DNA of 64,000 nt from NCBI RefSeq assembly GCF_031951985.1, contig NZ_JAVLVU010000001.1, forward strand, positions 4,402,001 through 4,466,000. Direction: 5' to 3'. The DNA comes from Mucilaginibacter terrae. GTDB taxonomy: Bacteria; Bacteroidota; Bacteroidia; Sphingobacteriales; Sphingobacteriaceae. Of this stretch, positions 1 to 8,097 are shown piece after piece. The notes beneath the pieces are model-generated. The model saw only the letters and a list, made by a program, of their open reading frames with translations. It was not told where the DNA came from and ran no database searches. The translations under genes and the position numbers were made by a program. Positions within the stretch are counted from its first letter, which is position 1. Each line of letters begins with the position of its first letter.

Positions 1-10
1 TTTGTCTTAT

Positions 11-144
11 CACGTCATTGCGAGACAGGAGGGAGGGGGCGTAGGGAGTCGAAGCAATCTCTGCGGTGGCAAATTTCGTCATGCTCAGTTCAGAGATTGC
101 TTCGACGGCGCCCTTCTTTTCCCCTGCTGTCTCGCAAAGACGTG
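11..144. repeat. Intergenic inverted repeat, family I (CGTCATTGCGAG type)
   Basis: The ends are near-perfect inverted repeats: CACGTCATTGCGAG at the left and CTCGCAAAGACGTG at the right, with one mismatch. Inner arms carry GAAGCAATCTCTG and CAGAGATTGCTTC. A second copy lies at 4802-4939 and a half copy at about 44520. The pattern is that of a REP/MITE-like palindromic element scattered between genes. No transposase is linked to it here. An 83-codon open frame across it is not credible as a gene. Confidence 0.8.
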
Positions 145-221
145 TTGGGTGAAACTCATTATTTACCTATTCCGCAAAAAACGGATTTTAACCCTCGCTG
201 TAATTTTATACGTTTGCCCTA

Positions 222-905
222 ATGAATACTGCTTTACACAACCCGGCCTTTAATGCCTTAACCACCGGCAACAGTCATTTAGCTAAAGGTACCGGCGAGG
301 TCAGATATTTCGACCCAGAAGTATCGCCCATAGTAGGTTTGGCAAGGCATGATGGCAATCTGCTGAATAGTTTGCATGAACAAATAGCAGATGATAGTCC
401 GCGCGTGGTATTTACTCCTGAGGAGATACACATTCCGTCAAGCTGGAAACTGCTAAGATTTATAAGCGGCTACCAAATGGTACATAACAACCCGGTTGCT
501 GCTGCAAATAATGGTAGTGCGGCCACTTTGCCTTTAACCCATGAGCATATTCCGCAAATGCTGGAACTTACCAAACTAACGGCTCCCGGTCCGTTTGATA
601 GCCGTACCATTGAGTTTGGTTATTATGAGGGTGTATTTGACGGCAATAAAGTAGTAGCCATGGCCGGCCAGCGCATGAACCCCGGCCAGTACACCGAAAT
701 AAGCGCCGTATGCACTCACCCCGATTATTTGGGACGGGGATACGCCCGTCAATTGCTGCTGAGTCAGGTTAACCGCATGAATGCCGCCGGAAACATTCCT
801 TTTTTGCACGTGCGTGATGATAACGAGCGGGCCATCAATGTTTATAAAAGCCTGGGTTTTGAAATAAGCTCGGTGATGAATTTTTATTTTATAAAGAAGG
901 CATAA
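222..905 (+). CDS. GNAT family N-acetyltransferase (FR47-like)
   Basis: Predicted cytoplasmic acetyltransferase of 227 residues that would move an acetyl group from acetyl-CoA to an unknown amine. The C-terminal half holds the fold: the acetyl-CoA pyrophosphate loop HPDYLGRGYA is at about residues 166-175, and the typical last motif NERAINVYKSLGFE is at 201-214. The first 100 residues are a less conserved N-terminal domain, as in FR47-like members. The substrate cannot be told from sequence. It stands alone between a repeat element and a repeat-rich intergenic stretch, with no operon partner. Confidence 0.85.
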   Translation: MNTALHNPAFNALTTGNSHLAKGTGEVRYFDPEVSPIVGLARHDGNLLNSLHEQIADDSPRVVFTPEEIHIPSSWKLLRFISGYQMVHNNPVAAANNGSAATLPLTHEHIPQMLELTKLTAPGPFDSRTIEFGYYEGVFDGNKVVAMAGQRMNPGQYTEISAVCTHPDYLGRGYARQLLLSQVNRMNAAGNIPFLHVRDDNERAINVYKSLGFEISSVMNFYFIKKA

Positions 906-1296
906 TCTTGTAATAGTGTGAAATAGCCTTTTTTCTCTTTTATCGTCTCCCAGCTTCGGGGTGAAAGCCGGGCAGCACAAGGTGGCCAGTGCGTAGGCAA
1001 GGGCCTCTTAGATTTTGCAGAAGCGTGGGACAAGCGGGAACGAAGTGGGGCAAAAGTTAAGCAGCCCGTGGTGCTGCCCGGCTTTGCAGGTTGGGCATGT
1101 GCGGCAAACGAAGCATAGGGAGGTGACTTGAATTTTTGCTACCTTTTGTTTCAAGACAAAAGTAGTAGCCTCCGCGGCAATGAGCGGTAACCGAGAGACT
1201 TGTATGATTACAAAATCTTTACAATCAGCCAATTGCAACGATCCTTATTTATCCCTAAATTGCTTTAAATTAAAAGCAAATTCCGGCTAAAACAAC
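906..1296. repeat. Gene-free stretch with degenerate intergenic repeats
   Basis: I see no credible gene here. The GC-rich part at 955-1090 has CCGGGCAGCAC and GTGCTGCCCGG as far-separated inverted arms (about 967-977 and 1070-1080). A small hairpin at about 1139-1170, arms ACCTTTTGT and ACAAAAGT around TTCAAG, matches the hairpin at 45058-45085, and both are followed by a GCCTC(C/T)GCGGC stretch. It is therefore a copy of a dispersed element. The last 60 bases before 1297 are AT-rich and probably hold the promoter of the next gene. Confidence 0.55.
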
Positions 1297-2562
1297 ATGA
1301 AACTATACTTACCATACGTTTTAGCGCTCGCCTGTTTGCTGCATCCTGTGTTGGGCAAAGCGGCCTCGTTGCTTATCCCTATGGATATTACGCAAAAAGA
1401 TCATCTTAAATCATACGGCATTGCTTTTTGGGTGCTTAAACATGATGGCGAGGTAGATTGGCTGCTGAACTACAGGGGTGGCAGCTTTATGCTGAAGTAT
1501 GATAGGGATACCGAGGCCGAATGCAAAATACGCGGCGTAAGCTACGAGGTGCTGCCCGATGTCAAAGCCAATGTGCTACTCGCCGAAATTGCCGATCCAT
1601 CAGTTAACATGGAGGTGATGAAATTGCAAAAAGCGCCCCGCATTGCCGTTTACTCGCCGCAGGATAAGGGCGGTTTAGAGGATGCCGTGGTGCTGGTACT
1701 CAACTATGCCGAAATTCCATTTAGTTATATTTACGATGAAGCTGTACTCAAGGGCGACCTGGATAAATACGACTGGCTGCACCTGCACCACGAAGATTTT
1801 ACCGGCCAGTACAGCAAAATGCTCGGTGGTTTTCGTAACCAGGAATGGAACGCGCAGAACAAGTTGAAGCAGGAAGCGCTGGCCCGTAAAATGGGATTTA
1901 AAAAAGTATCGAAAATGAAACTGGCCGTGGCACAGCACATACGCGATTATTGCTCTGGCGGGGGCTTTTTGTTTGCCATGTGCTCCGGGGCCGATAGTTT
2001 TGACATAGCCCTGGCAGCCGCCAGCACCGATATTTGCCCCGCCCAATACGATGGCGATGGAGTAGACCCTGATGCACAGTCCAAACTCGATTTCAGGCAG
2101 ACATTTGCCTTCCAGAATTTCATGGTAAATACGATGGGGCGCTCGCGGCGGTTCAGCGACATTGATGTGTCGGACACGCGTGGCATTCCGCAATCATCAG
2201 ACTTTTTTACGCTGTTCGATTTTTCGGCCAAGTGGGATTTTGTGCCCAGCATGCTCACCCAAAACCACGACCGTGTTATTAAAGGCTTTAAAGGACTGGC
2301 AACTGCTTTCGATAAAACTAAACTTAAACCCGGTGTAACCATACTGGGCGAACTCAAAACCGCTAATGAAGCCCGCTACATACACGGCGAATACGGCAAA
2401 GGCCAATGGACCTTTTACGGCGGCCACGACCCCGAAGACTATCAGCACTCCACCACCGAACCACCAACCGACCTGGCCCTGCACCCAAACTCACCGGGGT
2501 ATAGGTTGATCTTGAATAATGTGCTGTTCCCGGCGGCTAAGAAAAAGAAGCAGAAGACTTAA
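1297..2562 (+). CDS. Secreted conserved protein of unknown function (often labelled asparagine synthetase B)
   Basis: The 421-residue product begins with a signal peptide (about residues 1-22, ending near LGKAAS), so it is exported to the periplasm or beyond. The central part (about 110-260) alternates hydrophobic strands and helices and includes GGGFLFAMCSGADSFD near 220, with a cysteine in a strand-turn position reminiscent of glutamine-amidotransferase-like folds. A late segment reads GKGQWTFYGGHDPED. Close relatives in Bacteroidota are, to my recollection, named asparagine synthetase B. I see neither the N-terminal Cys nor the ATP-binding domain of true AsnB, so that name looks wrong. The C-terminus is Lys-rich. 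Function unknown. Confidence 0.7.
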   Translation: MKLYLPYVLALACLLHPVLGKAASLLIPMDITQKDHLKSYGIAFWVLKHDGEVDWLLNYRGGSFMLKYDRDTEAECKIRGVSYEVLPDVKANVLLAEIADPSVNMEVMKLQKAPRIAVYSPQDKGGLEDAVVLVLNYAEIPFSYIYDEAVLKGDLDKYDWLHLHHEDFTGQYSKMLGGFRNQEWNAQNKLKQEALARKMGFKKVSKMKLAVAQHIRDYCSGGGFLFAMCSGADSFDIALAAASTDICPAQYDGDGVDPDAQSKLDFRQTFAFQNFMVNTMGRSRRFSDIDVSDTRGIPQSSDFFTLFDFSAKWDFVPSMLTQNHDRVIKGFKGLATAFDKTKLKPGVTILGELKTANEARYIHGEYGKGQWTFYGGHDPEDYQHSTTEPPTDLALHPNSPGYRLILNNVLFPAAKKKKQKT

Positions 2563-2575
2563 TTTTTAAATCAAA

Positions 2576-2980
2576 GTGATAAGAAATATAACTCAAGATA
2601 TTAGAAATGCAATTGCTACAGAAGTGCTGTGGGGGCTAAATGATATTTATGAGTTTGCCGAAGTGGCTGAGCTGTTTAACTTTAAAATAACCTATTGGGA
2701 TGAGGGGGAAAACTGGGCATATATTGAATACAATGATGTTAGTCTTGGATATATCTGGAGAAAGCATCCGTTAATGTTTCTCTCAGCTTCTCATAAAAAT
2801 GAGTTGAAAAAGCTTTTAACCGAATTTAATTATGTGATTGATATTTTTGTTGATGATTTTGGAGGTGAAGATTTGATCATCGACTTTGACCAACAAATTA
2901 TGGAGAGATTAAGTGGTGAACTCCCTTATGATGTACCCGTGTCTGTCTCTGATATTTGGAGTTATAGTGTAACGTGGTAG
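2576..2980 (+). CDS. Small conserved-type protein, unknown function
   Basis: This 134-residue frame starts with GTG 13 bases after the preceding stop, so it may be co-transcribed with the secreted protein upstream. The product is acidic and rich in aromatic residues (YWDEGENWAYIEY near 40-52), with no signal peptide or membrane segment. I recognise no family. Base composition is more AT-rich than the neighbour. The length, clean codon use and lack of overlap make it a likely real gene. Confidence 0.6.
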   Translation: MIRNITQDIRNAIATEVLWGLNDIYEFAEVAELFNFKITYWDEGENWAYIEYNDVSLGYIWRKHPLMFLSASHKNELKKLLTEFNYVIDIFVDDFGGEDLIIDFDQQIMERLSGELPYDVPVSVSDIWSYSVTW

Positions 2981-3065
2981 TCTAATCTTTTTTGGTAAAT
3001 TTAATTTAGCCTGACTGATCCCTTTTGGCTTCTCGTTTGTTGATCATGTTGATAAAACATCGATC

Positions 3066-3293
3066 ATGACTTTACAAGACAGAATAAAAGAAAAAATAAC
3101 CGGCCAGTTAAAAGACAGCGTCAATGAGCAAAGCATTGATACGCTGAGCCAACTGTTTACCGCCGAGGTTAAATTTATAGCAACCTCCTTTGCCGAGTAT
3201 GGAAGCAAGCACCCGGAATTGGAAGTACATGAGTTATTTGACGAATGGTATAATAACCATTTTACCGACCCGCAGATAAAGACTTTTGAATAA
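3066..3293 (+). CDS. Small helical protein, unknown function
   Basis: This 75-residue frame has an ATG at 3066 and predicts an amphipathic, mostly helical soluble protein, rich in Glu, Lys and Phe, ending in TDPQIKTFE. It has no signal peptide, metal ligands or recognisable motif. Codon use fits the surrounding genes, and the region is otherwise empty on both strands. It lies 85 bases after the previous gene and is followed by a repeat-rich gap. Confidence 0.5.
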   Translation: MTLQDRIKEKITGQLKDSVNEQSIDTLSQLFTAEVKFIATSFAEYGSKHPELEVHELFDEWYNNHFTDPQIKTFE

Positions 3294-3334
3294 TGTATAG
3301 TGTAAAGCTATTTTAGTACTGACAGCATTGTGCG

Positions 3335-3420
3335 GGTGTTCAAGGTGTTCAATTGCGTTGCATGCGTTCAATACGTTCATGAAACACTAAAATTGAACAT
3401 CCGGAAACACCGGGACTTTT
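3335..3420. repeat. Inverted repeat with GTGTTCAA words (family IV)
   Basis: The stretch contains GGGTGTTCAAGGTGTTCAATT and, further on, AATTGAACATCCGGAAACACC as an imperfect inverted partner. A related element with the same GTGTTCAA/TTGAACAC words lies at 38401-38464, between two kdp genes. It is probably a short dispersed palindromic element. No gene is visible between 3294 and 3466. Confidence 0.5.
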
Positions 3421-3466
3421 CGTGGGATTTCGCGGTTTTCAGAAGTAAAAATCGGAGCGATAAAGC

Positions 3467-3495
3467 AAAAAAGCAGGCCAACCCGGCCTGCTTTT
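3467..3495 (-). terminator. Rho-independent terminator of the sulfate-assimilation operon
   Basis: On the minus strand the arms AAGCAGGCC and GGCCTGCTT flank a short loop and are followed by a T-rich tract. It lies about 40 bases after the cysN stop, where the operon should end. Confidence 0.85.
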
Positions 3496-3536
3496 ACTAC
3501 TACTGTTAAACATTTTATAAAGAACTATGGATTGGC

Positions 3537-4787
3537 TTATTCAACCGCTGCGCGCAGCATGAGTGCGCCTACGGTAACATTGGTGCGGCTATCAATAATA
3601 ATAGCCCCGCCGTTGGCTTTGTTGTTTTGGTAAACGTCAAAAGCCAGCGCATCGGCCGTTTTGATGATGATACGGCCTATATCGTTCAGTTTAAATTCTT
3701 CCTCGTAAACCTTATCTAACGTGTTGATATTGAACTTATACAACACCTCCTGTATACGGCAGCGGGTAACCTTGCTATTATGCTGAATAAGGTAGGTAAG
3801 CGAGGTGTCTAACGCACGGGTATCCATCCAGCACAGGTCGGCTTCAATTAATTGAGATACCTCGGGTTTAGCCGAACTATTTACCAGCACATCGCCACGA
3901 CTAATATCAATTTCGTCTTGTAAATGTATAGTAACCGATTGTCCTGCAACGGCTTCGTCAAATTCCTTGTCAAGTAATTCTATTTTAGTGATGGTTGAGC
4001 TGAAGCCTGATGGCAACACTGTAACCTTATCATTCACCTTAAAGTTTCCGCTCGATATACGACCGGCGTAACCACGGTAATCGTGCAGTTCTTCGGTTTG
4101 TGGCCTCACCACCCACTGCACCGGGAAACGGGCGTGAGCCGCGCTGTCATCTACCGGAATTTCGGCCGTTTCGAGGTGCTCCAACAAGTTTTTGCCATTG
4201 TACCAGGTCATATTAGCCGATTGATTTACAATGTTATCACCTTTCAAAGCACTTACCGGAATATAGGTTACATTTTGCAGGTTGAGTTTAGATGCCAGCA
4301 CTTTATACTGACCAACAATCTGGTTAAAAGTAGCCTCGTCATAGTCAACCATATCCATCTTATTCACACAAACCACTACCTGCGGAAGTGCCAATAACGA
4401 TACCAGGAACGAATGTCTGTTGGTTTGCTCCACAACACCTTTACGGGCATCAATGAGGATAATAGCCAGGTTTGAGTTAGATGCACCAGTAACCATGTTA
4501 CGGGTATACTGAATATGCCCCGGAGCATCGGCTATGATGAACTTACGTTTTTCGGTTTGAAAGTATTTGTAGGCTACATCAATAGTAATGCCCTGCTCGC
4601 GCTCGGCTTTGAGGCCGTCGGTTAAGATGGCAAGATCAATGGTGCCGTCGTCATTTTTACGGTTAGAACGATGCAGAGCCTCCAGCTGGTCGGCCAAAAT
4701 AGCATCAGTATCATATAACAGGCGACCAATGAGGGTGCTTTTACCATCATCAACACTACCTGCGGTTATAAACTTTAATATCTCCAT
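3537..4787 (-). CDS. cysN: Sulfate adenylyltransferase subunit 1 (GTPase), CysN
   Basis: Large GTPase subunit of ATP sulfurylase. With CysD it makes adenosine 5'-phosphosulfate (APS) from sulfate and ATP, driven by GTP hydrolysis. The GTPase motifs are all visible: P-loop GSVDDGKS at residues 10-17, DAPGH at 87-91 and NKMD at 142-145, followed by translation-factor-like beta-barrel domains. At 416 residues it is a stand-alone CysN with no fused APS kinase, which fits direct APS reduction in this operon. It is the last gene of the unit and is separated from cysD by a repeat element of about 140 bases. Confidence 0.95.
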   Translation of the reverse strand: MEILKFITAGSVDDGKSTLIGRLLYDTDAILADQLEALHRSNRKNDDGTIDLAILTDGLKAEREQGITIDVAYKYFQTEKRKFIIADAPGHIQYTRNMVTGASNSNLAIILIDARKGVVEQTNRHSFLVSLLALPQVVVCVNKMDMVDYDEATFNQIVGQYKVLASKLNLQNVTYIPVSALKGDNIVNQSANMTWYNGKNLLEHLETAEIPVDDSAAHARFPVQWVVRPQTEELHDYRGYAGRISSGNFKVNDKVTVLPSGFSSTITKIELLDKEFDEAVAGQSVTIHLQDEIDISRGDVLVNSSAKPEVSQLIEADLCWMDTRALDTSLTYLIQHNSKVTRCRIQEVLYKFNINTLDKVYEEEFKLNDIGRIIIKTADALAFDVYQNNKANGGAIIIDSRTNVTVGALMLRAAVE

Positions 4788-4801
4788 TATTTAATCTTAA
4801 T

Positions 4802-4939
4802 CGTCATTGCGAGGCGGAAGTGGCCTGTGTGCGTGGAGCTGAAGCAATCCCGGAGTTTTGTGCAGCCACTTGAGTTAGTGCAGTACACTTCGAGATTGCT
4901 TCGGCGGCGCCCCTTCGGCCCCACTGCCTCGCAATGACG
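4802..4939. repeat. Intergenic inverted repeat, family I, inside the cys operon
   Basis: Outer arms CGTCATTGCGAGGC and GCCTCGCAATGACG are exact inverted repeats. Inner arms carry GAAGCAATC and GATTGCTTC. The element fills almost the whole 166-base gap between cysD and cysN, while the other gaps in this operon are 0-30 bases. It looks like a later insertion into a formerly tight cysD-cysN junction. Confidence 0.85.
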
Positions 4940-4953
4940 CGTTTATTTATGAC

Positions 4954-5859
4954 TTAAAAATACCCACCCTTCTTACGGTCTTCCATAGCCGCTTCCGATA
5001 CCTTGTCGTCCATGCGGGCACCGCGTTCACTTATTTTGGAGGCGCTTATTTCATCAATAATATCGTCGATCAGGTAAGCATCCGATTCTACTGCAGCAGT
5101 ACAGGTCATATCGCCCACGGTACGAAAACGCACGTTGCGCCGGGTAATTACATCTTCCTCGTCCATATTCAGGAACTCGGCGGCTGCCATTAATTGGCCG
5201 TTGCGGGTAATACAATCGCGCTCGTGCGCGAAGTAGATCGTCGGCAGGGCAATGTTTTCACGGCGGATGTAGTTCCACACGTCAAGTTCGGTCCAGTTAC
5301 TTATGGGGAATACGCGTACGTTTTCGCCTTTGTGAATTTTACCGTTGTAGATGTTCCAAAGCTCGGGGCGCTGGCGTTTTGGGTCCCATTGGCCAAACTC
5401 ATCACGCACCGAAAATATGCGTTCTTTGGCGCGGGCCTTTTCCTCATCCCTGCGGGCACCGCCTATACAGGCATCAAACTGGTGATGGGCAATGGTATCT
5501 AACAAAGTAACGGTTTGCAGGGCATTACGGCTGGCATTTTTACCTTTTTGCTCAATGGCCTTGCCCTGGTCAATAGAATCCTGCACATGGCCAACAATTA
5601 ATTTTTCGCCCAAACGTGCTACCATTTCATCGCGGTACTGAATGGTTTCGGGGAAATTATGGCCGGTATCAATATGTACCAGCGGGAACGGAAATTTACC
5701 CGGACGGAAAGCCTTTTCGGCCAAACGCACAAGTGTTATAGAATCCTTACCACCCGAAAATAGCAGGGCAGGTTTTTCGAACTGACCGGCAACCTCGCGC
5801 AAAATATGTATGGCTTCTGCTTCCAGTTCGTCCAGGTAATCCAGGTTATGTTTACTCAT
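4954..5859 (-). CDS. cysD: Sulfate adenylyltransferase subunit 2, CysD
   Basis: Catalytic subunit of ATP sulfurylase, a PP-loop ATP pyrophosphatase that adenylates sulfate. The PP-loop SGGKDS is at residues 35-40, and RDE and C-terminal Arg-rich motifs typical of CysD follow (for example RFRTVGDMTCTAA). At about 301 residues it matches the family length. I chose the ATG at 5859 because it aligns with the usual CysD N-terminus (DELEAEAIHI about 10 residues in). A GTG at 5868 is possible but would overlap the restored end of cysH. It works with the downstream cysN product. Confidence 0.95.
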   Translation of the reverse strand: MSKHNLDYLDELEAEAIHILREVAGQFEKPALLFSGGKDSITLVRLAEKAFRPGKFPFPLVHIDTGHNFPETIQYRDEMVARLGEKLIVGHVQDSIDQGKAIEQKGKNASRNALQTVTLLDTIAHHQFDACIGGARRDEEKARAKERIFSVRDEFGQWDPKRQRPELWNIYNGKIHKGENVRVFPISNWTELDVWNYIRRENIALPTIYFAHERDCITRNGQLMAAAEFLNMDEEDVITRRNVRFRTVGDMTCTAAVESDAYLIDDIIDEISASKISERGARMDDKVSEAAMEDRKKGGYF

Positions 5860-5872
5860 GTTACTCACAAAA

Positions 5873-6582
5873 TTATTTACTCACTGCATGCAAACCACAT
5901 TCTTTTTTCGATTGGTCTTCCCACCACCAGCGGCCGGCCCTGAAATCTTCGCCCGGTTGTACGGCGCGCGTGCAGGGGGCACAGCCAATGCTCGGGAAAC
6001 CACGGTCGTGCAGGGTATTGTAGGGGGTATGTTATTATTCTTAATGTAGGATTTTACTTCGTCCAGCGTCCAGTCAAAAATAGGGTGGAACTTAGCCAGT
6101 TGGTTCCCTTCATCCCATTCCACATTGTCCATGTCAAGGCGGTTAGCCGATTGTTCGGCGCGTATGCCGGTTATCCAGCACTGGCTGCCGGCCAAAGCGC
6201 GTTTTAATGGCTCAATTTTGCGTATGCCACAGCATTCCTTGCGGTTCTCTACCGATTCGTAAAAGCTGCTGGGGCCTTTTGCATTTACCATTTGTTCGAG
6301 CGCCTCATGCTGCGGATAGTAAGCATGGATAGGTTTTTCGTACATTTCCATAGTACGGTTCCACACGTAATAAGTTTCGGGGAACAGCCTGCCGGTTTCG
6401 AGCGTGAAAACTTTAATGGGCAGGTTGTTGGCAAATATCATGTGACTGATCACCTGATCTTCCCAACCAAAACTGGTTGAAAATACCACCTTACCCGGAA
6501 AGGCATCAGCCAGCCAGGCCAGCGCCTCAACCGGCGACAAACCCAATGTATGTTCTTTTATATGTTGAACGATGCTGTTCAT
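5873..6582 (-). pseudogene. cysH: APS/PAPS reductase CysH, interrupted by a frameshift near the 3' end
   Basis: Reduces activated sulfate to sulfite using thioredoxin. The N-terminal 185 residues are normal, with SFGWEDQ near 37-43 and a Cys pair at 117-118 (KECCGIRK) that marks the iron-sulfur, APS-preferring type. At a run of five G on the plus strand (6023-6027) the frame shifts. The frame read to 5881 ends in an unrelated Arg/Ala-rich tail. Shifting frame there restores LHDRGFPSIGCAPCTR, a Trp-rich segment and the catalytic KKECGLH motif, ending at a stop at 5873. As written, the second Cys pair of the cluster and the active-site Cys are lost. Either the gene is broken or a homopolymer base was miscounted. 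Its ATG directly follows the stop of the upstream gene. Confidence 0.9.
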
Positions 6583-8097
6583 CTACAAAACTTTTGAAGC
6601 GAAGCCATAGATACTTCTAAGACTTACCAATATAACAATAATGCCTACGGCCACCATAATTACCTTAACCGATATACGGTTTGATATACGAGCCGCGATA
6701 GGTGCCGCCAGCGCGCTGCCAATTATTAACCCGGAAATAGCACTCCATGGCGCACTATTAAGCATGATAAGGAACGTTAGTGACCCTATCATCGCTATAA
6801 AAAAACGAGTTAATTTAACGGTTCCTAATGAAAAACGTGGGTGACGGCCACCTGCAATTAACGATGAAAGCACGATAGAGCCCCAGCCGCCACCGCCAAC
6901 GGCATCAATAAAACCACCGCCTAAGCCCAGTAGTGATATGCGTTTAATCTTCTTATCGCCGGCTTTACGTTTACCGGCCTTGAATGCTTTGGATAAAATT
7001 ACCGAACCAAGTATTAACGTGTATACCGACACCAGAGGCTTGGTATACATGCTGTAATGCTCTAACGACGACACCAGATAGGCACCCGTTAAAGCGCCTA
7101 ATATGCCCGGAATGATGAGTAGCTTAAACAACTTCCAGTTTACGTTGCCCATGCGGTAGTGCATCCAGCCGGCAATGCCGTTGCTCATAATTTCCGATAA
7201 ATGCACCGCCATACTTGCCGATGCCGGACTTATGCCCATAGATAATGAGAATGCTGTAGAGGTTACCCCATACGACATACCGATGGCTCCATCAACCATA
7301 GCAAACACAAAACCTGCTGCCAGGAAATAATAAAACACATGGTCAATGCCCGCTACATAAGCTTGAAACCCGGGCTCGTTAAACCAAAGTGCAGTTACGG
7401 CAATACCTAATGATACCACGATGGTAAGCCATATGAGCCATTTAAAGTTTTTCTTTTTAACTGGCTTAGATTCAACCAATGAGGCAGTAGCTTTGTTAAG
7501 CGCAATTACCTTGCTGGTAAAATCGCCACTGAGCGTGTTACGTAAAGCGCTCATTTGCTGTAGCGTAGTATCAAGTTCGGCAGGCAGGGCTTCGTTCAAA
7601 ACCTCTTTAAGGCGTTTAGCTACCGTAGGCGATTTGCCGTTAGTTGATATAGCCACTTTTAAATCGCCTTTTTTAACGATGGAACCTAAGTAGAAATCGC
7701 AAAATTCGGGCTTATCGGCCACGTTAATGAGTAGTTTGCGTTCATGCGCGGCCTTGCGAATTTGCTCGTTCAACACATTATCAGCTGTGGCAGCAACCAC
7801 TACTTGCGCCTCATTCAAATCATCGGCCTCAAAACTTTTTTGGTTGATGGTTACCTGCGGATATTTCGATGCAAAATCAATAAGTTCGGGCAATACCGTT
7901 TCGGCCACAATGGTTACCTTAGCCAACGGACTATTATTGAGCAAGGCCGTCAGCTTTTCTAAACCTACATTACCTGCGCCAATAAGCACGGTGTGCAAAT
8001 GGTTCAGCTTCAAAAAAACGGGAAAAAGCTGGTTGCCCCGCCCGGTTTCTGTAGCTGCCAAAGGGGCTATATCGTTATTCCTGGCCAACGAGCTCAT
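6583..8097 (-). CDS. Siroheme synthase N-domain (precorrin-2 dehydrogenase/ferrochelatase) fused to a TauE/SafE permease
   Basis: A two-part protein of about 504 residues. Residues about 23-205 are a Met8/CysG-N type Rossmann domain (VLIGAGNVGLEKL near 37-49, then the NVADKPEFCDFYLGSIV segment). This domain oxidises precorrin-2 and inserts iron to make siroheme, the cofactor of the sulfite reductase in this operon. From about residue 215 there are 8 or so membrane helices of the TauE/SafE (TSUP) sulfite/sulfonate permease family. I place the start at the ATG at 8097, overlapping cobA by 23 bases, because the longer frame adds 17 residues lying deep within cobA. The fusion couples cofactor synthesis with transport of a sulfur oxyanion; direction and substrate are unproven. 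Confidence 0.9.
   Translation of the reverse strand: MSSLARNNDIAPLAATETGRGNQLFPVFLKLNHLHTVLIGAGNVGLEKLTALLNNSPLAKVTIVAETVLPELIDFASKYPQVTINQKSFEADDLNEAQVVVAATADNVLNEQIRKAAHERKLLINVADKPEFCDFYLGSIVKKGDLKVAISTNGKSPTVAKRLKEVLNEALPAELDTTLQQMSALRNTLSGDFTSKVIALNKATASLVESKPVKKKNFKWLIWLTIVVSLGIAVTALWFNEPGFQAYVAGIDHVFYYFLAAGFVFAMVDGAIGMSYGVTSTAFSLSMGISPASASMAVHLSEIMSNGIAGWMHYRMGNVNWKLFKLLIIPGILGALTGAYLVSSLEHYSMYTKPLVSVYTLILGSVILSKAFKAGKRKAGDKKIKRISLLGLGGGFIDAVGGGGWGSIVLSSLIAGGRHPRFSLGTVKLTRFFIAMIGSLTFLIMLNSAPWSAISGLIIGSALAAPIAARISNRISVKVIMVAVGIIVILVSLRSIYGFASKVL

Noticed and set aside
2..253. Open frame of 83 codons at the left edge
   Set aside because: It runs through a palindromic repeat and into the GNAT gene and has no coding character.
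1297..2562. Asparagine synthetase B as the product name
   Set aside because: A signal peptide is present, and the AsnB catalytic N-terminal Cys and ATP-binding SGGxDS motif are absent.
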